Positions 1-6,553 of a DNA stretch of 12,807 nucleotides are shown in pieces; the stretch's first letter is position 1; every line of letters begins with the position of its first letter. Position numbers and translations under genes: made by a program. The DNA comes from Clostridia bacterium (GTDB lineage: Bacteria > Bacillota > Clostridia > Oscillospirales > CAG-272), in the NCBI GenBank assembly GCA_017416885.1, contig JAFQAM010000203.1:1-12807 (forward strand), written 5' to 3'. The notes under the pieces are model-generated. The model did not search any database and was not told the DNA's origin. It saw only the letters and a list, made by a program, of their open reading frames with translations.

Positions 1-947
1 AGGATGCTATGATAAAGGTTACCGTCGGTACACAGAAGAAAGCAAAGAAAATGAGCGAGAGGGAAAAGAGAAACACAGCGGTACACGAGGCAGGCCACGC
101 AATCCTTGCCCATGTGCTTGAAACTCAGGATCCCGTTCGTCAAATTTCAATCATTCCAAGCGGCAGAGCATTAGGCTATACATTAACACCGCCAACCGAG
201 GATAAATATAGCGAATCTAAAAAAGAAATGGAAGAAAGAATTGCTATGATGCTTGGCGGAAGAGTAGCTGAGCAAATAGTATTCAATGACTATACAGGCG
301 GAGCATCTAACGATATTATGCGCGCAACTGAAACCGCAAGAAAAATGGTTACAGTTTACGGTATGAGCGAGGAGCTTGGCACAATCCACTTTGGCTCAAA
401 CCACGGAAGCGACGAGGTATTCCTCGGCAGAGACTTCGGCTCAACACCGAATTATTCCGAATCCACCGCAGCTAAAATTGATGCAGAAATTAAGAAAATC
501 ATCAATAATGCATATAATCTTGCTTATACTACTATTGAAAAATATAGAGATAAGTTAGACTTTGTAACCGAATTCCTTCTGAAATATGAAATTATGGACG
601 ACGAGCAATTTGCTCTTGCTATGACTGAGGGCGTAACAATGGAGCAGGTTGAAAATCTTGTTACCGAAAAGAAGCGCAGAAGCGAAGAGGAAAACAGAAG
701 AAGAAAAGAAAAGCTTGAAGAGGAAAAGAAAAAATCCCTTGAGGAGCGCCGTCGTCTTGAAAGAGAGCTTGGAATCCTTGATGATGACGATGACAGCGAT
801 GTTCAGCTCATAGAGGAAGCATCTGAGAGTGACTCAGAAAGCGACAATTCAATCGAAATCGAAAGCGACTCGCAGGAGCAGAGCATAGATACAGAATCAG
901 TAAATGACGATGCATCAAGCGAGGACGACAACGATACTGTAAAATAA
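1..947 (+). CDS. ftsH: ATP-dependent zinc metalloprotease FtsH, C-terminal part (5' end outside the window)
   Basis: This is the peptidase M41 part of FtsH, the membrane-anchored AAA+ protease that degrades misfolded membrane proteins and some regulators. The reading frame is open to the left edge (first full codon at 3), so the ATG at 9 is an internal Met and the membrane segments and AAA+ ATPase domain lie upstream. Counting from that Met, the zinc/catalytic motif HEAGH is at residues 26-30 and the third zinc ligand is probably D102 in GGASND. The family-typical stretch LGGRVAE is at 82-88. After the protease fold, from about residue 218, comes a Lys/Arg/Glu-rich stretch that looks like a charged coiled coil. 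It is followed by a roughly 60-residue tail almost entirely of Asp, Glu and Ser. This tail is longer and more acidic than in E. coli FtsH. A terminator follows 11 nt after the stop. Confidence 0.96.
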   Translation, partial: DAMIKVTVGTQKKAKKMSEREKRNTAVHEAGHAILAHVLETQDPVRQISIIPSGRALGYTLTPPTEDKYSESKKEMEERIAMMLGGRVAEQIVFNDYTGGASNDIMRATETARKMVTVYGMSEELGTIHFGSNHGSDEVFLGRDFGSTPNYSESTAAKIDAEIKKIINNAYNLAYTTIEKYRDKLDFVTEFLLKYEIMDDEQFALAMTEGVTMEQVENLVTEKKRRSEEENRRRKEKLEEEKKKSLEERRRLERELGILDDDDDSDVQLIEEASESDSESDNSIEIESDSQEQSIDTESVNDDASSEDDNDTVK

Positions 948-958
948 AAAACTCAAAG

Positions 959-987
959 CCGCAGATATCTGCGGTTTTGTTGTTTTT
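959..987 (+). terminator. Rho-independent terminator after ftsH
   Basis: A perfect dyad, CCGCAG-ATAT-CTGCGG (959-974), is followed by an interrupted T-run (975-987). It begins 11 nt after the ftsH stop codon. The opposite strand also has a T-rich run after the stem, so it could work in both directions. Confidence 0.9.
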
Positions 988-1028
988 TGCATACAATTTT
1001 CTATTATTATATAAATGTAGAAAAATAA

Positions 1029-1079
1029 TTGACTAACGAATAGTCAAAATGCACAAATCGACAAGAGCTTAATTGTGCA
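1029..1079. promoter_or_regulatory. Two adjacent inverted repeats upstream of the lipoprotein promoter (possible operators)
   Basis: TTGACTA (1029-1035) and TAGTCAA (1041-1047) form a perfect 7-bp inverted repeat around 5 nt. Directly after it, TGCACAA (1050-1056) and TTGTGCA (1073-1079) form a second perfect 7-bp inverted repeat around 16 nt. Neither is followed by a T-run, so they do not look like terminators. They sit about 25-75 bp upstream of the -35 box, where a regulator could bind. The regulatory role is inference. Confidence 0.4.
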
Positions 1080-1104
1080 AATAACCAAAAAATAAACAAA
1101 TCTC

Positions 1105-1133
1105 TTGACTTTATGAAAATAATATAATATAAT
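1105..1133 (+). promoter_or_regulatory. Sigma-A promoter of the Cys/His-repeat lipoprotein gene
   Basis: The -35 box is TTGACT (1105-1110) and the -10 box is TATAAT (1128-1133), with exactly 17 bp between them. A second TATAAT at 1123-1128 would leave only 12 bp and is not usable with this -35. Transcription should start near 1140, giving a leader of about 30 nt that carries the ribosome binding site AAGGAG (1159-1164). Confidence 0.85.
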
Positions 1134-1170
1134 ATGCTTGTAACAAATTCTCAATAAAAAGGAGTAGAAT

Positions 1171-3120
1171 ATGAAAAAAAGAGTATTGTTATTAGTACTT
1201 GCTGTATTAGCAGTTATGTTTGCTCTCGTATCATGCGGACATGAGCATGATTTCAAGCAAACAGAGGTTATCACAGCACCAACTTGCGACGCTGCAGGTA
1301 AGGCAAAATTTGTTTGTGACTGTGGCGAATCAGAGGAAAGAGAAGTAGCAGCAATAGGTCATACATTTGGTGAACCTATCGTTCAGGCTCCAACATGTCG
1401 TCACGACGGCTATACATACAAGGTTTGTTCTGTATGTAATGCTGAGAGTGAGCACACAGATGTTATAAAGTCTGATGCTAAGTATCATGATTTCAGCGAA
1501 GAAAGAATGACCACACCCGTTGATTGCGGTAAGCAACAAAACGGTATTAAGGAAACAGTTTGTTCAGCTTGTGGCGAGCCTGATCCTAACGGTAAGAAGG
1601 AGCTTGTAAAATGGGCTCACGATTATGAGGAAACAAAGGTAGAGCCAACATGTAGCGCTCCTGGTTCAATCTCATTAGTATGTAAGAGCTGTAACGCGCC
1701 TGGTCAGACAACAATTCTTGACCAGCTTCCACACACAGAGGAAAAGACAGGCTCATCTCCTGCAACATGTGATACAGCAGGCTGTGACAACTACAGATGT
1801 ACAGTTTGTGGCGAAACATGGTCAGAAGAAACATCACCTGCAACAGGACATAACTGGTCAGAGGAAATTTCTTGGAACCAACCAACATGTACACTTCCTG
1901 GCTATGACTACTATGCATGCTTAAACGAAGGCTGTACATCACAGGATATCCAACCTGGCCAACACGGTGAGGCTCTTGGACACCAAATTGACTATGCAGA
2001 TGCAGAATACACAATCGTAGTTGAGCCAACTTGTATTACAGACGGTTCAAATACACCAATCTGTAAGAGATGTAACGAAACACTTGACACAGAGGTTGAC
2101 CTTGACAACCAAAGCTATGTAAGAGTTCTTCCGGCAACAGGCGTTCACTATGTAACTGATGAAAAGATCAGCGCTAAGGATGCTACATGTCACGAGGCAG
2201 CTTATGAGGAATTCAAGTGTACAACAGATGCTAACTGTACAGAAACAGAAAAGAGATATAGCGGCGAAAAGCTTGAGCATAACTTTGTTTATGTTAAGAC
2301 AGTTGCTCCACTTTGCTATGCGCCCGGTTATGACCTTTATGTATGTTCACTTTGTGAAACAGATAATACAGAATCAAGCACATGTGAGCTTGGTTGCGTA
2401 GAGCACAGAAACGAAAAGGTTGTTCCACACCAGAAGACAACTCTTAAGTCAGAAGTAGCAGCTACTTGCTGTGACCAAGCTTATGAGATTTGGGAATGTG
2501 GCGATTGCTCACAAGAATGGACATTTACATACTCAGTTGAAGAAAAACCGCTTCTTGCTCACGGCAACTGGTTAAGAACTGATGATGTTGTTGCTCCAAC
2601 ATGTACAACTGAGGGATACACAATTTATCTCTGCCAAAACGATCCTGATTGTACAGCAACAGATAATCAAGAATACACAAGAAGAACAGAGCATCCATTT
2701 ACAGAATACATCGATGGCCGTATCGTATGTAATGTATGCAATGTAACATACAGAGACATCACAACATACATTGATGAAGCAGTTGATTCAGGTAAGCTTG
2801 ATATTGACGATAGCACATCACTTGATTGGGAGCTTAAGGGCTACGAAAATCCTGATGAACCAACAGCTCTTGTAGCAAATACAGCTTACACATACACTGT
2901 AACAGAAGGTACTCTTGATATTTCTAAGGGCATCATCAAGCTTTCAAGCGAGGCTCAGGCAACATACACAATCGTTGTTGAGTATAACGGCACAAGCAAG
3001 ACATATACAGTTGACTCTGCAAATGTATTCTTCGATCTCTATGAGAACGAAAATGTTACTAAGGTAACAATCACTGCAACTGCAGCAGCAACAGTAGCTC
3101 TCTATGCTTACGAAGGCTAA
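1171..3120 (+). CDS. Secreted lipoprotein with about twelve Cys/His-rich repeats
   Basis: The start is fixed by AAGGAG seven bases upstream. Residues 1-21 are a lipoprotein signal peptide (MKKR, hydrophobic core, lipobox LVSC), so Cys22 should be lipidated and the protein anchored outside the membrane. Residues about 26-525 consist of eleven full repeats and one partial. Each has the plan [P/A]TC-x(7-15)-[YF]xC-xx-C-x(13-30)-H-[aromatic], as in GHTF, YHDF, AHDY, GHNW and EHNF. There are about 40 Cys in total. The Cys pair varies: CDC in repeat 1, C-x4-C in repeat 6 and C-x5-C in repeats 8 and 11. Residues about 540-649 are Cys-free, Thr/Val-rich and probably beta-structured. No LPXTG or transmembrane tail is seen. 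Similar Cys repeats occur in surface proteins of gut Clostridia, but I know of no assigned function. The gene is monocistronic, with its own promoter and terminator. Zinc binding or disulfide-bonded modules are both possible. Confidence 0.9.
   Translation: MKKRVLLLVLAVLAVMFALVSCGHEHDFKQTEVITAPTCDAAGKAKFVCDCGESEEREVAAIGHTFGEPIVQAPTCRHDGYTYKVCSVCNAESEHTDVIKSDAKYHDFSEERMTTPVDCGKQQNGIKETVCSACGEPDPNGKKELVKWAHDYEETKVEPTCSAPGSISLVCKSCNAPGQTTILDQLPHTEEKTGSSPATCDTAGCDNYRCTVCGETWSEETSPATGHNWSEEISWNQPTCTLPGYDYYACLNEGCTSQDIQPGQHGEALGHQIDYADAEYTIVVEPTCITDGSNTPICKRCNETLDTEVDLDNQSYVRVLPATGVHYVTDEKISAKDATCHEAAYEEFKCTTDANCTETEKRYSGEKLEHNFVYVKTVAPLCYAPGYDLYVCSLCETDNTESSTCELGCVEHRNEKVVPHQKTTLKSEVAATCCDQAYEIWECGDCSQEWTFTYSVEEKPLLAHGNWLRTDDVVAPTCTTEGYTIYLCQNDPDCTATDNQEYTRRTEHPFTEYIDGRIVCNVCNVTYRDITTYIDEAVDSGKLDIDDSTSLDWELKGYENPDEPTALVANTAYTYTVTEGTLDISKGIIKLSSEAQATYTIVVEYNGTSKTYTVDSANVFFDLYENENVTKVTITATAAATVALYAYEG
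1246..2739 (+). repeat. Tandem degenerate repeats encoding the Cys/His modules
   Basis: About twelve units of roughly 105-165 bp each encode the PTC...CxxC...H module. DNA identity is low except around the PTC codons, where variants of gctccaacatgt recur (for example near 1388, 1651, 1879 and 2594). The repetition is therefore conserved mainly at the protein level, which points to old duplications under selection for the Cys and His positions rather than recent expansion. Confidence 0.8.
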
Positions 3121-3136
3121 TATTTAAAACATAAGA

Positions 3137-3162
3137 GGATGGGATTTATCCCATCCTTTTTT
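3137..3162 (+). terminator. Rho-independent terminator after the lipoprotein gene
   Basis: A perfect 8-bp stem GGATGGGA / TCCCATCC with loop TTTA (3137-3156) is followed directly by six T (3157-3162). It starts 16 nt after the stop codon and separates this gene from the aromatic operon. Confidence 0.95.
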
Positions 3163-3203
3163 GATGTTGATTTTAAACACTGTATAATCGAGCTTGCTTC
3201 AAT

Positions 3204-3275
3204 AATGTGAATATATTCATAAAACAATGTATATTTATACAATTTTCTCGAAAAACAGCTAATTTTATTCACATT
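3204..3275. promoter_or_regulatory. Long-spaced inverted repeat just upstream of the aro operon promoter
   Basis: AATGTGAATA (3204-3213) and TATTCACATT (3266-3275) are perfect 10-bp inverted copies 52 bp apart. The second copy ends 5 bp before the -35 box. The left copy overlaps a separate perfect 12-bp palindrome, TGAATATATTCA (3208-3219). The placement suits a transcription factor bound at two sites with looping. No regulator can be named from this. Confidence 0.45.
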
Positions 3276-3280
3276 TTCTA

Positions 3281-3309
3281 TTGACATTTATTTTACATAG
3301 TTGTATAAT
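3281..3309 (+). promoter_or_regulatory. Consensus sigma-A promoter of the aromatic amino acid operon
   Basis: TTGACA (3281-3286) and TATAAT (3304-3309) are separated by 17 bp, a full match to the sigma-A consensus. The start of transcription is expected near 3316, leaving a leader of about 40 nt, very AT-rich, before the pheA ATG. That leader has no T-box sequence and no room for an attenuator, so control probably acts at initiation. Confidence 0.9.
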
Positions 3310-3354
3310 TTATTTTATATTATTATATTATACATATTATAACGCGAGGTAAAT

Positions 3355-4446
3355 ATGAGTGAGCTTGAAAAAGCAAGAAAAATAATAAACGAAATTGATA
3401 AGGAAATGTCTTCGCTTTTTGAAAAAAGAATGGAAGCAGTAAGAATAGTAGCCGACTATAAAAAGCAGCGCGGTTTGTCAATTTTAAATGCTTCAAGAGA
3501 AAAGGAAGTAATAAATAAAAACGCAGAATATATCAAGGATAGCGAAATCAAGGAATACTACATAAAGCTCCTTGAATATCAGATGTCACTGTCAAGAAGC
3601 TATCAGTCAAGGCTTAATAACGGTATGAAGGTTGCATATTCGGGCGTTGAGGGCGCGTTTGCATATATCGCATCTAAGAAAATGTTCCCCGACGCAATTT
3701 TAGTACCGTATCCAAGCTTCGAGGAAGCATATAAGTCAGTAGAGGACGGAGAGTGCGATTCTTGCGTTTTGCCCATTGAAAACAGCTTTGCAGGCGATGT
3801 TGGTACAGTTATGGACCTTATTTTCTCAGGCTCGCTTTATATAAATCAAGTAATAGATTTGCCAATTGAGCATAACCTGCTCGGTAACGAGGGCGCAACT
3901 CTTGAAACCATAAAGCAGGTAATCAGCCATCCCCAGGCGCTTTCTCAGTGCAGCGGCTATATCTCAAAGCGAGGCTATGAAGCAAAGCCATATACAAACA
4001 CAGCAATGTCCGCTAAATTAGTTAAGGAAAGCGGAAGCCTTGAAATTGGCGCAATCGCATCTGACGAAACCGCCAATATATTCGGACTTAAAATAATCGA
4101 AAGCAAAATAAACGAAAGCAGAAATAACACAACACGCTTCGGCGCATTTTCAAGAGTTCAAAAGGAATTAAGTTCTAAAAAGAATATGAATGACCATTTC
4201 ATTTTAGTGTTCACCGTTAAAAACGAAGCGGGCGCGCTTGCCAAAACTCTTGATATCATCGGCGCTCACAGCTTTAATATGAGAAATCTTCGCTCAAGAC
4301 CTATGAAGGAGCTTTTATGGAGCTACTATTTCTATGTTGAGGCAGACGGAAGCATCGGCACACAGGACGGCAAGGATATGCTGAGAGAGCTAAGCGCGAC
4401 CTGTGATAAATTAAAGCTTGTAGGAATATATAATACAGAAAATTAA
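3355..4446 (+). CDS. pheA: Bifunctional chorismate mutase / prephenate dehydratase (P-protein)
   Basis: The enzyme converts chorismate to prephenate and then to phenylpyruvate, the branch to phenylalanine. Residues 1-88 are an AroQ-type helical chorismate mutase; R8, R25, K36/K37, R48 and E49 match the E. coli active-site positions, while the E. coli D48 position appears to be Asn. The prephenate dehydratase domain starts near M91: SGVEGAF, PIENS, SHPQ and the catalytic TTRF motif (T259-F262). An ACT domain (about 280-355) contains GALAKTL and LRSRP, the region used for phenylalanine feedback in this family (canonical ESRP). The 363-residue length fits a three-domain P-protein. It is first in the operon, about 40 nt from the predicted transcript start; its ribosome site GAGG (3346-3349) is modest. 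It carries the only chorismate mutase seen here, so it should also feed TyrA. Confidence 0.96.
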   Translation: MSELEKARKIINEIDKEMSSLFEKRMEAVRIVADYKKQRGLSILNASREKEVINKNAEYIKDSEIKEYYIKLLEYQMSLSRSYQSRLNNGMKVAYSGVEGAFAYIASKKMFPDAILVPYPSFEEAYKSVEDGECDSCVLPIENSFAGDVGTVMDLIFSGSLYINQVIDLPIEHNLLGNEGATLETIKQVISHPQALSQCSGYISKRGYEAKPYTNTAMSAKLVKESGSLEIGAIASDETANIFGLKIIESKINESRNNTTRFGAFSRVQKELSSKKNMNDHFILVFTVKNEAGALAKTLDIIGAHSFNMRNLRSRPMKELLWSYYFYVEADGSIGTQDGKDMLRELSATCDKLKLVGIYNTEN

Positions 4447-4466
4447 GCTCTTAAATGAGGTGAAAA

Positions 4467-5462
4467 ATGATTATACCAATTAGCTTAGGATACGATATTA
4501 TCCTTGAAAGAGGAGCATTAAATAAAGCTTCATCATATATAAACTTGAATAGAAAATGCTTGATTGTAACCGATAGCGGCGTGCCAAGCGAGTACGCAGA
4601 AGCAATTAAAAAACAAGCCAAGGAAGGTTATATCTGCGTTATCCCCCAGGGTGAAAAAAGCAAATGCTTTGATAACTATAAAATGCTTCTTGAAAAAATG
4701 GTTGAATATTCATTTACACGCACCGATTGTGTTATAGCGGTAGGCGGCGGCGTAGTAGGGGATTTAAGCGGCTTTGTAGCATCAAGCTATATGCGCGGAG
4801 TTGACTTTTATAATATCCCAACCACACTTTTATCTCAGCTTGATTCCTCAATTGGCGGTAAGGTTGCCATTGACTTAAACGGCGTAAAAAACATTATCGG
4901 TGCATTTTATCAGCCCAAGTGTGTAATCATTGACTCCGATACACTCTCCACTCTTGATAAAAGACAATTGCACGCAGGACTTTGCGAAGCAATAAAAATG
5001 TCCTTAACAAGCGATAAGGAGCTTTTTGAGCTTATCGAAAGCACAAAGGACCTTGAAAAGGACATTGATACAGTAATCGAAAAATCACTTCTTATTAAGA
5101 AAAATGTAGTTGAAATTGATCCAAAGGAAAAGGGACTTCGTAAAATCCTTAACTTCGGTCACACAATAGGACACGCCATAGAAAGCGATACGGGACTTTT
5201 ACACGGTGAATGCGTAGGACTTGGTATGCTTCCGATGTGTAGTAAAGCAGTAAGGGAAAGACTACTGAAAATCTTAGAAAAATTTTCACTGCCAACTGAT
5301 GTAAACAGCGACACAGATACGCTGATTTCCTATATTTCCCACGATAAAAAAGTAAGCGGAAGCAAAATTACAGTTATACTTGTAAAGGAAATTGGCGCAT
5401 ATGAAATGCGTGAAATTGAAATAAGCGAAATCAAAAAATATATAGACGGAGGTGCTTTATAA
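4467..5462 (+). CDS. aroB: 3-dehydroquinate synthase
   Basis: The enzyme converts DAHP to 3-dehydroquinate, step 2 of the shikimate pathway, using NAD and a divalent metal. The NAD/phosphate-binding signature VGGGVVGDL begins at V92. It is followed by the family-typical IPTTLLSQLDSSIGGK and the GVKNIIGAFYQP stretch. The metal ligands expected from the fungal enzyme are present: E174 in GLCEAIK, H232 in GHTIGHA and H246 in LHGE. At 331 residues it is slightly shorter than the usual 350-360. The start is set by TGAGGTGA (4456-4463). The gene follows pheA by 20 nt and its stop codon overlaps the aroC start by one base. Confidence 0.97.
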   Translation: MIIPISLGYDIILERGALNKASSYINLNRKCLIVTDSGVPSEYAEAIKKQAKEGYICVIPQGEKSKCFDNYKMLLEKMVEYSFTRTDCVIAVGGGVVGDLSGFVASSYMRGVDFYNIPTTLLSQLDSSIGGKVAIDLNGVKNIIGAFYQPKCVIIDSDTLSTLDKRQLHAGLCEAIKMSLTSDKELFELIESTKDLEKDIDTVIEKSLLIKKNVVEIDPKEKGLRKILNFGHTIGHAIESDTGLLHGECVGLGMLPMCSKAVRERLLKILEKFSLPTDVNSDTDTLISYISHDKKVSGSKITVILVKEIGAYEMREIEISEIKKYIDGGAL

Positions 5463-6553
5463 TGAAAAACACATTCGGTCAAAGCGTAGCAGTAACGGTT
5501 TTTGGTGAAAGCCACGGCGAAGCAATCGGAGCTGTAATTGACGGTCTTGCCCCGGGCGTAGATGTTGACCTTGACTTCATTAATAAACAGCTATCCAAGC
5601 GCCGTCCACAGGGAAAAACAGACACACCAAGAGTTGAAAAGGACAATTTTCAAATTTTAAGCGGCGTTTTTAACGGAAAAACCACAGGCACACCGATTTG
5701 CATAGTTATCCCAAACGAAAATACTAACAGTAAGTCATATAATAAGGAATTACTTCGCCCATCCCATGCAGATTATACCGCCAACGAAAAATACCATTCC
5801 TATCAGGATTATCGCGGCGGCGGACATTTTTCAGGCAGAGTAACCGCCGCATTAGTAGCAGCAGGCGCAATTGCAATTAAAGCTCTTGAAAAATTAAATA
5901 TAAAAATAGGAACTCATATTCTGAAATGCAATACTGTATGCGACAGAGCATTTGAAAATATGGACGAGGATATTAATGCTTTAATGGAAAAAACTTTTCC
6001 TGTACTCAGCGATTGCGAGGAGCAAATGACCGCGGTTATCCAAAACGCAAGAGAGAATCTTGATAGCGTAGGCGGCGTATTGCAAACAGCCATTGTCGGT
6101 ATGCCAACAGGTGTTGGCGAGCCTTGGTTTGACAGTGTGGAAAGCATTATTTCTCACGCAATGTTCAGTATAGGCGGAGTAAAGGGCATTGAGTTCGGAC
6201 AAGGCTTTAATTTTGCCAATATGCTCGGTAGCCAAGCCAATGACCAATTTGAAATTAAAAACGGAAAAATCGTAACAAAAACCAATAATAACGGCGGAAT
6301 TAACGGCGGAATTACAAACGGAATGCCAATCCTATTTAATTTAGCGGTTAAGCCAACACCGTCAATTGCAAAAGCACAAAATACCGTTAATATTGATACA
6401 ATGGAAAATACAACAATTGAAATAAAAGGAAGACACGATCCGGCAATTATCCGCAGAGCCTGCGTAGTGGTAGATAGCGTTTGCGCGCTCACCGTATGCG
6501 ATTTGCTTGCGGGGCGATATGGCACAGATGTGTTTACAAAAGGAATAAATTAA
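5462..6553 (+). CDS. aroC: Chorismate synthase
   Basis: The enzyme removes phosphate from EPSP to form chorismate, step 7, with reduced FMN. N-terminal GESHG (residues 15-19) and C-terminal RHDPAIIRRA (from R324) are two of the family signatures. The middle signature, usually GGGRSSARET, reads GGGHFSGRVTA here, a variant I associate with clostridial and Bacteroidetes enzymes. The 363-residue length is normal. GGAGGTG (5448-5454) is a strong ribosome site inside the end of aroB. The ATG overlaps the aroB stop in TAATG, and the aroC stop overlaps the next start in the same way. Confidence 0.97.
   Translation: MKNTFGQSVAVTVFGESHGEAIGAVIDGLAPGVDVDLDFINKQLSKRRPQGKTDTPRVEKDNFQILSGVFNGKTTGTPICIVIPNENTNSKSYNKELLRPSHADYTANEKYHSYQDYRGGGHFSGRVTAALVAAGAIAIKALEKLNIKIGTHILKCNTVCDRAFENMDEDINALMEKTFPVLSDCEEQMTAVIQNARENLDSVGGVLQTAIVGMPTGVGEPWFDSVESIISHAMFSIGGVKGIEFGQGFNFANMLGSQANDQFEIKNGKIVTKTNNNGGINGGITNGMPILFNLAVKPTPSIAKAQNTVNIDTMENTTIEIKGRHDPAIIRRACVVVDSVCALTVCDLLAGRYGTDVFTKGIN

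Noticed and set aside
1586..2029. A 147-codon open frame on the minus strand inside the lipoprotein gene.
   Set aside because: It is a shadow of the repetitive plus-strand coding sequence, has no ribosome site or promoter, and its product resembles no protein family I recognise.
1246..2739. The tandem repeats as a CRISPR-like array.
   Set aside because: The units are longer than CRISPR units, conserved only at the protein level and part of one uninterrupted reading frame.
3163..3354. A T-box or other amino acid-responsive leader before the aromatic operon.
   Set aside because: No T-box core sequence or terminator/antiterminator pair is present, and the consensus promoter leaves only about 40 nt of leader.
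6481..6552. A longer start for the aroE-aroK gene at 6481.
   Set aside because: It lies wholly inside aroC in another frame, adds 24 residues unlike any AroE, and has no ribosome site; the TAATG junction at 6553 has one and gives a canonical N-terminus.
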